Origin: Pseudomonas solani
GTDB taxonomy: Bacteria; Pseudomonadota; Gammaproteobacteria; Pseudomonadales; Pseudomonadaceae
Direction of reading: 5' to 3'
DNA: 64,000 nucleotides
Assembly (NCBI RefSeq): GCF_026072635.1
Contig: NZ_AP023081.1
Coordinates: 4,894,501-4,958,500 of the forward strand
Under the pieces are notes generated by a model. That model was not told the DNA's origin and did not search any database. It saw only the letters and a program-made list of their open reading frames with translations. Position numbers and translations under genes: made by a program. Within the stretch, counting starts at the first letter, position 1; every line of letters begins with the position of its first letter. Positions 34,734 to 43,596 of the stretch are shown here, piece after piece.

Positions 34734-36136
34734 GGCTTCCTCGCATAGATCACGAATTGTTGATGCTCCAGGTAGTCGTTTTTGGTTTCTGCATCAGGCA
34801 CAAACACGACATGCATCCCCGGAACCATCTGAAGATGAGGGTCGTTTTTTCTTTTTGCTGGCGGGCAGCTATCACGCGACGCGATTAGGAGCAGACGCTG
34901 GTAGCAGCACAGATCGCTGATCGACTCGATTTTGAGGTCATCGGAAATGACTTCTGTTTCCTGCCCTAGGTGGGCAGCGACATAGTTGGCTAGCTTGGTT
35001 GGCGTGACGTTTCGCTCGGCATTCATTCGCTGGCGAAGGGCTTCCATCGCAAGCTCTTCGATCGTCGGCACATAGGGTTCGACAGGCGTTGGCTCATGTG
35101 GTCGCTGTGCAGCTCGCGGCCTGGCCAGGCCAAATTCAGAAGCATGGAAAAAGCCTGAAACCTCTGGAAGTGCAAGATGGTTCTCTTCCATTGCTCCTAC
35201 AGCGCTAAGAGCCCGGCTTATCAGCTTGTCGAAATTGCCGGGCGATCTGAGTTTGTACTCGAAATAGGCCATAGCCCGTTGGTGGGCATCACGAATCTCT
35301 TCGTCCAGGCGCTGAAGATGCTTTTCCACATCTCGCAGTCGAAGAAGTAAGGCGGTGTCTCGCTCATAAAGTGCTTCTGCTCGTATGAGGTCGTTGCCAC
35401 CATCTAGATACCAATTGATGAGCGCCGCGCGCTTGCCTGCATCGTGCTGAAACTGCAGGACCAAGCCGATGATTTGTGAGCGAAACTGTAGAGGGTGGTT
35501 GTTTGTTCGGAAGTCGCTGTAGTCAGCGATGAAGAGCTTCTCGATGTACTCCTCAAAATACCCCCGGACAAATTCACTTGCGGTGGTTTTGGTGACCAGC
35601 ACATCCATAAGGTCCTGGATGCGGCAACTGGTATTGGCGATGTGAGCCATACACCGTTTCGCTTGCGTGGCCGCCTCGTGATAGAGCTCTATGGCGTTTT
35701 CGGTATCGACAGCGCGCAGTGAGACGAAGATCGAGCGAACCTTGCCGGCTAGAAACTCGGGTTTGCTATGTGAAAACTCAGCGAGAACAGTGAAGAAGCG
35801 TGCGATGACAGGTTTTAAGGTCACTTGCTCAACTACGCCGCACCGGCGCTGGCTTAACCAGCCTGCCGTGAGGAGCACCTGATAAATGCCATGAGCACGA
35901 ATGTTGATTGGGCTTTCCAGCTCACCCCATGGATCATCAGCGACTAGGAATGTTTCGATAGTCCGAATGACGGTCGCTTTGGGGGCTTCCTCCCCAGGAG
36001 ATCGGGCCCCTTCACCCCACATTTCTGCGATGAGTCTGCACAGAACGTCCCAGTAGCGGTGATTGTTTTCAGCCGCCAGAGGTCGGAACAAGTCCTTTGG
36101 CAATCGCTCGAACAGAGGTGGTGTTATAGCTTCCAT
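34730..36136 (-). CDS. jetA: JetA, Wadjet kleisin-type subunit
   Basis: A 468-residue helical protein from MEAITPPLFERLPKDLFRPLA. The N-terminal winged-helix-like region, the long middle helices (DVEKHLQRLDEEIRDAHQRAMAYFEYKLRSP in outline) and the C-terminal region with VPTIEELAMEALRQRMNAER match JetA/MksF-type kleisins. It opens the Wadjet operon. ATG 36136 was preferred over the longer frame because the latter runs into the operator-like repeat upstream. Confidence 0.88.
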   Translation of the reverse strand: MEAITPPLFERLPKDLFRPLAAENNHRYWDVLCRLIAEMWGEGARSPGEEAPKATVIRTIETFLVADDPWGELESPINIRAHGIYQVLLTAGWLSQRRCGVVEQVTLKPVIARFFTVLAEFSHSKPEFLAGKVRSIFVSLRAVDTENAIELYHEAATQAKRCMAHIANTSCRIQDLMDVLVTKTTASEFVRGYFEEYIEKLFIADYSDFRTNNHPLQFRSQIIGLVLQFQHDAGKRAALINWYLDGGNDLIRAEALYERDTALLLRLRDVEKHLQRLDEEIRDAHQRAMAYFEYKLRSPGNFDKLISRALSAVGAMEENHLALPEVSGFFHASEFGLARPRAAQRPHEPTPVEPYVPTIEELAMEALRQRMNAERNVTPTKLANYVAAHLGQETEVISDDLKIESISDLCCYQRLLLIASRDSCPPAKRKNDPHLQMVPGMHVVFVPDAETKNDYLEHQQFVIYARKP

Positions 36137-36171
36137 TCCCAACACTCGGCGTGAATTTGACAACAAGACCG

Positions 36172-36201
36172 TAGCATAGATCTATTGATGCATCTATGCT
36201 A
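36172..36201. promoter_or_regulatory. Perfect inverted repeat, candidate WYL-regulator operator
   Basis: TAGCATAGAT at 36172-36181 and ATCTATGCTA at 36192-36201 form a perfect 10-base inverted repeat with a 10-base spacer. It lies in the 100-base gap between jetA and the divergent WYL gene; a TTGACA at 36157-36162 may be the -35 box for the WYL gene. Homologous regulators (CapW, BrxR) bind inverted repeats in such positions, so autoregulation and repression of jetABCD are likely. Confidence 0.7.
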
Positions 36202-36236
36202 TCATCATTCAGGCATTTTCTTCCTTGGTTACAGCT

Positions 36237-37094
36237 ATGCCTCGACGCAATTCTGCTCCGAAAGAAAGATATGAAGCGATCGAGATACTGCTTCTCTGGG
36301 AGGGACGAGTCTCAAGGTCTCGTTTACTTGATCTATTTGATATCCACGAGACCTTGGCCAGCCGGGACATTGCGGGATTCCGTGAGCAATATCCGATGGT
36401 CTGTGAGCCAGAGATGTCGACTAAGAGCTACGTAAGCTCGCGGAATCTGGAGCCCACGCTAACGCTTGGGGTTTTCTCCGAGTACCAACGTTTAGTGGGT
36501 GCGCTTGGAAGCCTAAACTTGGCCTCGACAGGTGTGCCCATCGAAAGCACACAGCTCGATGCCACCGCGATTCGACACACACTTTTTTCTCAAATACATC
36601 GAGCCATGCGGCTTGGCCTTTGTGTTCGGATCGTTTACCGCTCAATGAGCACCCCAGAACCACATGAGCGCGTAATTCGCCCCCACTCATTTATTCAGGC
36701 CGGACCACGCTGGCACCTTCGAGCGTATTGCGCAAAAGCTGCAGCTTTCCGGGATATGAATCTTGGGCGGATCTCCGCTGTTATCCCAGAAATCGGTATT
36801 AGCCTCCCAGGGGAAGATGAAGACTTGGAGTGGCAGCAGAAAGTGTCGGTACGTTTAATCCCCCATGAAGGTCTATCAGCTGAGCAGGCTCGAATGGTGA
36901 GGGAGGAATACATGGGGGGGACGGCTGCGGTTGTGTTTAGCGTACGAGTACCGCTAGTCCAATACGTTATCCAGTCCTTTAGAGCCGCAGTTGATCCAGT
37001 TCGCGAGAAGGCTCCGGAGCATCTGTTGATGGTGCAGCATCCTGAAACGCTGCCTCAGAGCTCACGCTGGCTACTTCGGGAGCGTAATGCCTGA
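36237..37094 (+). CDS. WYL-domain transcription factor (CapW/BrxR type) for Wadjet
   Basis: A 285-residue protein. The N-terminal winged helix (RYEAIEILLLWEGRVSRSRLLDLFDI) is followed by a WYL domain with RIVYRSMSTPEPHERVIRPHSF and RWHLRAYCAKAAAFRDMNLGRI, and a C-terminal WCX-like part. CapW and BrxR share this build and act as repressors of CBASS and BREX that respond to a nucleic-acid signal. Here it faces a Wadjet operon. ATG 36237 was taken; a TTG four codons earlier is possible. Confidence 0.88.
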   Translation: MPRRNSAPKERYEAIEILLLWEGRVSRSRLLDLFDIHETLASRDIAGFREQYPMVCEPEMSTKSYVSSRNLEPTLTLGVFSEYQRLVGALGSLNLASTGVPIESTQLDATAIRHTLFSQIHRAMRLGLCVRIVYRSMSTPEPHERVIRPHSFIQAGPRWHLRAYCAKAAAFRDMNLGRISAVIPEIGISLPGEDEDLEWQQKVSVRLIPHEGLSAEQARMVREEYMGGTAAVVFSVRVPLVQYVIQSFRAAVDPVREKAPEHLLMVQHPETLPQSSRWLLRERNA

Positions 37095-37493
37095 GTGGTG
37101 CGCTCCACGAACCGAACGCAGCTTTGTAGGTTAAGTCCATGGAAGGGAATGTAGCTGGCGTCATTGGAGCCGAATTAGACTCATCGGCCGACGGTGCCTC
37201 TCATCACATCAATATTTAAATTGAAAGGAGATTGCGCTCAACAACTCTTCCGTATTTACAGCAGGGTGTTCAGATTTTTTCGGCCCAAGGTATCAACCTT
37301 AGCCAGCGGACCGTATTAAATCTTCCGGCTCCCACACTTGTAGGCGCTGCATCAACTTGAACGCCGCGCTGGAACAACCTGACATCCTGAACCGAAAAGG
37401 TCTGAACAGGCTGCTGGGGAAATTGATATGACTGGCGATAGACGTACCACCAGCCGGCAATGGCTGTCTCAACACGTTCGGACATAGGCCATA
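37095..37493. other. Intergenic remnant at the right limit of the defence block
   Basis: About 400 bases without a supported gene. A minus-strand frame at 37270-37485 (71 codons, MSERVETAIAGWWYVYRQ...) is short and lacks a clear ribosome site, but its composition is gene-like and it may be a fragment of a displaced tip or a transposase. The AT-rich run near 37200-37240 holds no recognised site. Confidence 0.4.
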
Positions 37494-37495
37494 AG

Positions 37496-37526
37496 AAAAA
37501 ACACCGGCACTAGGCCAGTGTTTTTT
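37496..37526. terminator. Rho-independent terminator after the Rhs immunity gene
   Basis: AAAAAACACCGGC pairs with GCCAGTGTTTTTT with a single mismatch and a short loop. The A and T tracts on both sides let it work in either direction. It lies 18 bases after the stop of the minus-strand gene at 37544. Confidence 0.8.
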
Positions 37527-37543
37527 GAATGTCATATTCGGGG

Positions 37544-38095
37544 CTATTGAATATGGCTTGATTTTTTATTAAGGAACTCACGCAGCTGTTCTTCCTTGGT
37601 GCAGAAATCTATGCTCGATATCTCTCCTTGGGGGACTACCGAAGCACCATCGTTGTCGCCGAACTCATCTACGGCCTGGATAGTAATGGTGTCATTCTCG
37701 ATTGAAGAAACATACCCGCTAATGGAGTCCTCAGAGCCCTGAACCCATATAGTGATAACGCATTTACGCTGCAGAGCTAACGCTAGAGTTTCGTGAATAA
37801 TCCCCTCGCCTAGCGCAGGGAGTGCAACAGGGTGGATAACTTCTCCCTGGTGGTTCGCCAGTGTCTCGATTTTCTGCTCGTATTTCCCTGAGGTCTCAAC
37901 TTTTGTTATTTCCTCTAGAGATCGGATCTCGAAACCAATGGACTCTCCCGAGCCAGTTATTGACTCTAGGCATATGTGAGTGCCGTCAATGCTGACCACA
38001 TATCCAACGGAATAGCTGCTCCAGTCATCTGATGTGTAAATTGAAACAATGCGCTTATCCTGCATTGCTTTTTCCAACGACGTCCTAATAGTCAT
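37544..38095 (-). CDS. Putative immunity protein of the Rhs toxin
   Basis: A 183-residue acidic protein made of two similar beta-rich halves. Compare RIVSIYTSDDWSSYSVGYVVSIDGTHICLES with KCVITIWVQGSEDSISGYVSSIENDTITIQA in outline; both look like small Sm-like barrels. It starts 12 bases after the Rhs stop codon and is followed by a terminator, as expected for the immunity gene of the tip toxin. Its acidity suits binding of the very basic tip. The assignment comes from position. Confidence 0.65.
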   Translation of the reverse strand: MTIRTSLEKAMQDKRIVSIYTSDDWSSYSVGYVVSIDGTHICLESITGSGESIGFEIRSLEEITKVETSGKYEQKIETLANHQGEVIHPVALPALGEGIIHETLALALQRKCVITIWVQGSEDSISGYVSSIENDTITIQAVDEFGDNDGASVVPQGEISSIDFCTKEEQLREFLNKKSSHIQ

Positions 38096-38107
38096 TTCAA
38101 ATGCTCC

Positions 38108-40747
38108 TTAGCGCTGATATGGGCGATTTGCATCACCTTTTTCTCCGCCTCTATCTTTTTGATTACGAGCCCGCCCTTTTTCATGCTTGCCCTTGGTGCT
38201 ATTCCTAGCGCCCTTCGTATGTTCTTTATTCCCTTTTTCCTTAAAGTAGCCAACACACCTTTCTACGATATCTCTCATAGCTTCGCATGAGGGGTGGGTT
38301 GGACTTAGCGTGCAGAGAAGCCCCATTGCACCAGCAGCAGCGGCTCCTGCCATCGCACCTTCGGCAACAATGGCACTTTCTCCTGTGGGATCGATATAGG
38401 AAAGCGGATTGCCCTCTACATATCCGTAGGTGTTTATTCCACCTTCAAGCCCAATCGGATCACTCTCAACGTAGCGCCCAGTCTCCGGGTCGTAATCCCT
38501 GAAGTAGTTGTAGTAGAGCGCACTGTGCGCATCGGCGACTTGGCCGGGGAAGCGCAGGATCACATCGATATTGCCGCCATAGGTGTTGGGCTGCCCCACA
38601 CCGAATGCATCGCTTTGCCAGCTCCACACCAGGTTGCCGCCTTGGTTGGTGGCCAGACGGGGGGTGTTGAGGTGGTCGCTGTGCAGGTAGGTGAGGGTGG
38701 TGCTGGCGATAGTGGTGCCGGCGGCGTCGTAGGTCAGGTCGATCTGGGCGATGGGCAGGCTGTCGAGCCAGACGTAGTAGCTGGCTTTGCTCTTCTTGCC
38801 GTTGCTGGTGTAGCGCACCTGGCCGAGCACCTGGCCATCCGGGCCGTAGAGGTAGGTGTAGGGCGTGTGGGCGGTGCCTTGCTGCACGTCCTTGAGCACG
38901 CGCTGGCCGAGGGCGTTGTAGGCGTATCGGGCGATGGGCGTACCGGCCTCGTCGGTGACGGCATTGAGGCGGCTCTGGTCGTCGTAGGTGTAGCGGCGGC
39001 TCTGGCTGTAGCGGGTGTAGTTGCCGGCGGCATCGGCTTCGACGGCGTAGCTGGTGCTGCGTTGGCTGAGGCGGTTGCTGTCGGTGGCGTAGTGCAGGGT
39101 CTGCTTGGCAGTCTGCGCTTCGGTGCCGTTGGTGGTGGCGTAGGTGGTGCGCGAACTGCGGTTGCCGGTGGCGTCGTAGGCGTAGGCCTTGCGGCTGGCG
39201 GCGGCCTTTTCCTCGGTCAGGCGATCGAGGGCGTCGTACTGGTAGTCGAGGCTGCCGAACAGGCTGTGGGCATGGGCGGTGATGTTGCCGTTGGCATCGT
39301 GGCTGTAGCTGCTCTGCCAGTTGCCGACCTGCTGGGCGGTGAGCTGGTAGTCCTGGTCGTAGGTGCGGCTGAGGACGATGCCATTGTTCCAGGTGAGGCT
39401 CTTGAGCGGTCCGAAGGGGGCGTAGCCGATGTTGCTGGCGAGGCTGGTGGGCGTAGCGCTGCCCACCGCAAAGCCGACCTGGCTGACCTGGCCGGCGGCG
39501 TTGCGGCTGTAATGGATGCTGAAGCCGGCCGGGTAGTCGATGCGGATGAGGTTGTTGGCGGCGTCGTAGGCGTAGCCGAGGGTGTCGTACTGATCCGCCC
39601 CCAGCACCGCAACGGAGCGCAGCTGCTCGATGAGGTTGCCGCGCTCGTCGTACTTGTAGCCGAGCACGCCGCTGGCGTCCTGCACCGCCGTGAGGCGGCC
39701 GATGCCCTTGTTGCCGTTGGCGGTCATGTCGTAGTGGTACTGGACGTTGAGCGCAGGAGTGGCGGGGTACTGGCGGCCGGTGAGGCGGTCGAGGGCGTCG
39801 TAGCTGTAGGTGGTGACGATGCCGCGGGCGTCGGTTTTGCGGATGACGTTGCCGGCGGCATCGTGCTCGTATGTGGTGGTGCCGGTGTCGGGGCTGATGA
39901 GTTTGGTGAGGTTGCCGAGGCCATCGTATTCGTAGCGGGTGGTGACGCCGCGTGGGTCGACGACCTGTGTGAGGTTGTCCTGGGCGTCGTAACCGAGGCG
40001 GGTGACCTTGCTCAGCGGGTCGGTGCTGGAGACCAGGCGATCGAGGGCGTCATAGGCCTGGGTGTGGCTGAACTGGCGCGGGTTGGTGTCGGTGGTGGGG
40101 TTGTCGTTGAGGTCGTACTGCTGGCTATGGGGCTGGCCACCGGCGCCGACCGAGCGCAGCAGGCGGCCGAGCTCGTCGTACACCCACTGTTGCTGCTGGG
40201 TGAGGTTGTTGGAGGCATCCTTGATGCGCTGGGCGGTGCGGTTGCCCATGGCGTCGAGGTCGAACTCGATCTGCTCGCCGAGGTTGTTGGTGATTTTGGT
40301 CAGGCGCCGGGCATCGTCCCAAGTGTAGGCGAGCCAGCTGCCGTCGCCACGGGTGACTTTGGTGATCTGGCCGATGGCATCGTGCTCGAAGGCTGTGGTG
40401 CCGCCGCCGACGCTGATCGAGGTGAGCCAGCCCTGCTGGGTGTAGGTGAGTGTGGTGATGGTGCCGTTGGGGTCGATTACTTCTCCAGGATTTCCATAGA
40501 TATCGAAGTTTGAAAGCTGTGTTACATGGCCGAGCGCGTTTATAACGGTTATCGGGTGATCTCCCCCGTCGTACTCGTAGTGGGTTATGTCTGGGACATC
40601 GGTGCGCGGACCATCGGCGGTGTCGATCTGGCCGCTGGCGGTGTAGGTGTAGCTCCAATTGCGCGGGGCGGCCTGGAGACTGGCGGCTGCGAGGGTGCCG
40701 GCCAGGGCGAGCGTAAGGACGCTCAAGCGGTGGTGCAGGGGTTTCAT
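38108..40747 (-). CDS. Rhs-repeat protein, C-terminal part with own signal peptide and toxin tip
   Basis: An 879-residue protein. ATG 40747 has AAGGAC upstream and opens with a signal peptide (LSVLTLALAGTLAAASLQA). It goes straight into the middle of an Rhs repeat array (NWSYTYTASGQIDTADG), with many YD-repeats (YDALDRL, YDAAGN). The core ends RYVESDPIGLEGGINTYGY. The tip of about 100 residues has a hydrophobic Ala/Gly stretch and then a very basic end (KGKHEKGRARNQKDRGGEKG), compatible with a nucleic-acid-targeting toxin. The upstream half of the Rhs shell is encoded by the separate gene 19 bases before it. Confidence 0.85.
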   Translation of the reverse strand: MKPLHHRLSVLTLALAGTLAAASLQAAPRNWSYTYTASGQIDTADGPRTDVPDITHYEYDGGDHPITVINALGHVTQLSNFDIYGNPGEVIDPNGTITTLTYTQQGWLTSISVGGGTTAFEHDAIGQITKVTRGDGSWLAYTWDDARRLTKITNNLGEQIEFDLDAMGNRTAQRIKDASNNLTQQQQWVYDELGRLLRSVGAGGQPHSQQYDLNDNPTTDTNPRQFSHTQAYDALDRLVSSTDPLSKVTRLGYDAQDNLTQVVDPRGVTTRYEYDGLGNLTKLISPDTGTTTYEHDAAGNVIRKTDARGIVTTYSYDALDRLTGRQYPATPALNVQYHYDMTANGNKGIGRLTAVQDASGVLGYKYDERGNLIEQLRSVAVLGADQYDTLGYAYDAANNLIRIDYPAGFSIHYSRNAAGQVSQVGFAVGSATPTSLASNIGYAPFGPLKSLTWNNGIVLSRTYDQDYQLTAQQVGNWQSSYSHDANGNITAHAHSLFGSLDYQYDALDRLTEEKAAASRKAYAYDATGNRSSRTTYATTNGTEAQTAKQTLHYATDSNRLSQRSTSYAVEADAAGNYTRYSQSRRYTYDDQSRLNAVTDEAGTPIARYAYNALGQRVLKDVQQGTAHTPYTYLYGPDGQVLGQVRYTSNGKKSKASYYVWLDSLPIAQIDLTYDAAGTTIASTTLTYLHSDHLNTPRLATNQGGNLVWSWQSDAFGVGQPNTYGGNIDVILRFPGQVADAHSALYYNYFRDYDPETGRYVESDPIGLEGGINTYGYVEGNPLSYIDPTGESAIVAEGAMAGAAAAGAMGLLCTLSPTHPSCEAMRDIVERCVGYFKEKGNKEHTKGARNSTKGKHEKGRARNQKDRGGEKGDANRPYQR

Positions 40748-40766
40748 GGGCAAGTCCTTGTGCGAA

Positions 40767-42281
40767 TCAGCGCTGGCTTACGCTCTGGCTGAGTGGTCGT
40801 CCTTGATCGTCGTAGCTGTAGGTGGTGATGCGATCGGGTTCGGTCACCGTGGCCGGTAGGAACAGGGTCGGGTGCCAGGTGGTGGTGACGGTGCGAGCCT
40901 GGGGCGTGCCGTAGGCTTCGGTGCGGGACACCTCGAGGCCACGGTCGTTGTAGTCGAAGGCGGTGACGTTGCCCTTGTTATCGGTACGGGTCTTCACCAA
41001 GCCACGATCGTCGTAGGTGAAGGTGGAATTGCTGTTGGGGCAGTTGGCCGAGGGCTCGCCTTCAATGGCGGTGATGCGCCGTATGCCCTGGATGGTCTGG
41101 AAGCGGTAGGTGGTGCGCTTGCCGAGAGCGTTGGTAACAGTGGAGGAGCCATCGGTGTTGTAGCTCACCAGAGTGCGTTCAGCGCCGCCCGCATGCTCGC
41201 TGGAAATGGCGCGGTTCTGGTCGTCATAGGTCCAGGTGGCGTATCGAACACCCTTTTCATCAGTGATGCCGGTCAATAACTGTCCATTAGCAGCTTCATA
41301 ATGGTATTTTTTTTCAGAAGTTGTGCCGTCACCTTTGTACGAAATGGATTTTATCAGGCGTCCTTGGTTGTCGTATTTATATTTGAAAGACATGTCTAAA
41401 TAACCGGCGCTAGTCATTTTAAGATTTAAGTCTTGTGAAATATTTAGCGTGCTTCCGTACTGATTTTGTATCGAAATATCTCGACCGAAAGTGTTGACTG
41501 TTACCTTTCGTCCGTCGTTGTAATTAATGCCTATTAATTGCCCGTTTTTATCGAATTCATATACTGAGTTATGCAGTGAGCGATATGACCATCCTGTGTC
41601 GGATTTTGTGATTGAACCGCGTGGGTTTGATGAGGATTGATTTAGATTGGTCGGTATTTTGAAACGGGTTTCTCGGCCATTGGCTTGAATTAGAATTATT
41701 TGATCTAGGCTAACAACTAGGCGATCTGAGTAATTGTGTCTCCATACTCTGTCGGAGCTGTTGTACACCAAAAATAATTCCATATCGCTAACGGATCTAG
41801 GTTGTAGCTCTGTGATGCGCTGAATTTTATTTCCTGTTGTAAAATTTATAGGGTTTCCTGCAGTGCAAGTATCTGTATCGTCTCCTTTGGTTTGACCCTC
41901 TTCTTCGTCGCCAATACATTTTCCTGTGACTCGGTCGTATTCAGACTCTAAGGAGCAGTTTTCCCCCACTCGCATTACCCAGTATGGGAGTTCAAATTTT
42001 TGTGGTGGGTTGCCTGACAAGTAAGAATGGAAGCATTGGGTTGACAGTACTCCGTCTCTTACTTCGTAATAGCCATCTGTTCGTGAGAAACTGTACGTTA
42101 TATTCGCTGTGTTGTCATTCAGTGTGTTGGTGTGTGCGTTGCAAGCATCGATGAGTGTATCGTAATAGATGCCACCATATCCTAAGTACCATTTATATGG
42201 TTCGTATGGTTGCTCGGTGTTTGCGATAGCGTGAGCACTAAAAGGAAGTAAGGTGATCAGTAGTCTTCTGAGTATTTCCAT
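40767..42281 (-). CDS. Rhs-repeat protein, N-terminal part
   Basis: A 504-residue protein starting MEILRRLLITLLPFSAHAIA, a signal peptide. A Cys-containing N-terminal domain (about residues 20-145) precedes the DUF6531-like entry GNPINFTTGNKIQRITELQ and then YD-type repeats up to the stop in SQSVSQR. The first 330 residues are AT-rich, while the last 170 switch to GC-rich codons, a mosaic boundary near 41280. Normal Rhs or WapA-like proteins continue without a break into the part encoded by the next ORF, which is in another frame. Secretion by Sec rather than type VI is suggested by the signal peptide. Confidence 0.8.
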   Translation of the reverse strand: MEILRRLLITLLPFSAHAIANTEQPYEPYKWYLGYGGIYYDTLIDACNAHTNTLNDNTANITYSFSRTDGYYEVRDGVLSTQCFHSYLSGNPPQKFELPYWVMRVGENCSLESEYDRVTGKCIGDEEEGQTKGDDTDTCTAGNPINFTTGNKIQRITELQPRSVSDMELFLVYNSSDRVWRHNYSDRLVVSLDQIILIQANGRETRFKIPTNLNQSSSNPRGSITKSDTGWSYRSLHNSVYEFDKNGQLIGINYNDGRKVTVNTFGRDISIQNQYGSTLNISQDLNLKMTSAGYLDMSFKYKYDNQGRLIKSISYKGDGTTSEKKYHYEAANGQLLTGITDEKGVRYATWTYDDQNRAISSEHAGGAERTLVSYNTDGSSTVTNALGKRTTYRFQTIQGIRRITAIEGEPSANCPNSNSTFTYDDRGLVKTRTDNKGNVTAFDYNDRGLEVSRTEAYGTPQARTVTTTWHPTLFLPATVTEPDRITTYSYDDQGRPLSQSVSQR

Positions 42282-43080
42282 ATGCTTGAATCTCCATTCA
42301 AGAACTTAAGCGAGATGAGGGAAGTAGGGGCAGCCTCTAGCGCTGCCATCTGTCCGAATCTCTGATTCGGGGCGGTAGAGGATTGTTCAGATAGAGGAGG
42401 TCGGTCTTCTTGTCGGTGTAAGAAGAAAGCATGGTCCAGTCCTTGGTGCTATGCGCGGGTGATGCACTCCTTGTGCGTGGGTCACGCTAATAAAAAACTC
42501 CAGGAGAATGAATTGTTTTTTTTTGTTTCGTGAGCTGTGTCACTAAAGTGGTAAGGCAAAATCCCGTGCATAACTCGGAAGGCCTACGGTAAAACTTTGG
42601 TGAGCACGCTCTGCACTAGAACTCTCGCTAAATAGAACGATAATTTCGACTTATATTCAGTAATTAAGTTTTTGATTGAGTTGGTGCATGGTGTATGCAT
42701 TTTAATGCGGATCGTTTATGTTTTCTGGAAAATTTTAAGTTGTAAGTATGTTGACTGAAGTGTGGGCGGTTTCGAGGTGGGGTGTTTGGTGTTTTGCTCC
42801 TAAGTTATTCTGAGTGGGATGGTTGTGGTTTCCTTGTGGATAAAATTGCTATTTTCATCTCTGCTTTTATAATTGCCTAATCTTTTCTGTAGATGAGGAG
42901 GAACCTATGGTCGGTCAAGGTCTCGTGTTCTGATGCGGCAAACCTACTTGCCAAGGGTGTCTTGGCTATCCTTTGCAGCTCTGGCGTTGCGTTTAATGGT
43001 ACTAGTTGCCGAGGTATTGCTATTGCCAAGATAGCTCCAAGACTCATTACGGCGCTCCAATTGCTAAGGATCTCCCCCTC
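42282..43080. other. Rhs upstream region, AT-rich, no supported gene
   Basis: About 800 bases. Close to the rhs start there are small hairpins: CCGAATC at 42354-42360 with GATTCGG at 42364-42370, and GGCAGC...GCTGCC just before it, likely in the transcript leader. The part 42490-42900 is AT-rich and promoter-like but has no clear motif. A plus-strand frame at 42893-43084 has poor coding character. The next gene starts at 43081. Confidence 0.4.
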
Positions 43081-43500
43081 ATGACGGCCAAAGAAGCCCA
43101 GGCTCTGTTTTGGCGCTATGCAGACAGCGTCACCGCTCTATATGAAAATGATGCCGATATACCTGAACTCGAGCCTGATCTCCTCAAGCTTTTGCAACTG
43201 GTGAAGGGCCATGTGGAACACACCGTCCTGTTCAAGCAGTTGTTCATCGAAATTGGGACGAGCACGACGCACTGCAGTTGGGTCCTTCTGTATTGCATGC
43301 GGGACCTGAGATGGGTTGAAGTCAAAGACGCTATCAATGACTGGTTCCAGGCTCAGGGCGGCAGGTATTCGGTGCCGAGGCTGATGAACTACGTCAGTGA
43401 CGTTAATTGGGTCTATCACGACTCTCCGTGGGATAGCGCGGACTTCTTCCTCTATCACTGGGAGCGCGAGCATCCCGGCGAGCCTTGGCCTTGCGTTTGA
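43081..43500 (+). CDS. Hypothetical protein
   Basis: A 139-residue acidic, Trp-rich protein (MTAKEAQALFWRYADSVTALY...). The first half is helical; the second has QGGRYSVPRLMNYVSDVNWVYH and DSADFFLYHWEREHPGEPW. The frame is open upstream to 43006, but ATG 43081 fits composition better. Its size, acidity and place 800 bases from an rhs locus resemble small immunity-type genes, but there is no direct evidence. Confidence 0.6.
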   Translation: MTAKEAQALFWRYADSVTALYENDADIPELEPDLLKLLQLVKGHVEHTVLFKQLFIEIGTSTTHCSWVLLYCMRDLRWVEVKDAINDWFQAQGGRYSVPRLMNYVSDVNWVYHDSPWDSADFFLYHWEREHPGEPWPCV

Positions 43501-43596
43501 ATAGCGCAGCGTGCAGCGAGCCATTCGTAGCGATTCAGCCATTGACCAAATCTGGGTGGGCTCGTTCTTTAGGCAGTTCATTGATAGGGATTTCAT

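Noticed and set aside
38525..40513. 662-codon plus-strand frame antisense to the Rhs gene
   Set aside because: Val/Gly/Ala-rich repetitive product is the mirror of the YD repeats; no start site or known domain.
38600..40600. Possible tandem repeat or CRISPR-like array
   Set aside because: The regular repeats are the codon-level YD repeats of the Rhs protein, not spaced identical repeats.
42893..43084. 63-codon plus-strand frame upstream of the hypothetical gene at 43081
   Set aside because: Weak coding character and overlap with the better start of the next gene.
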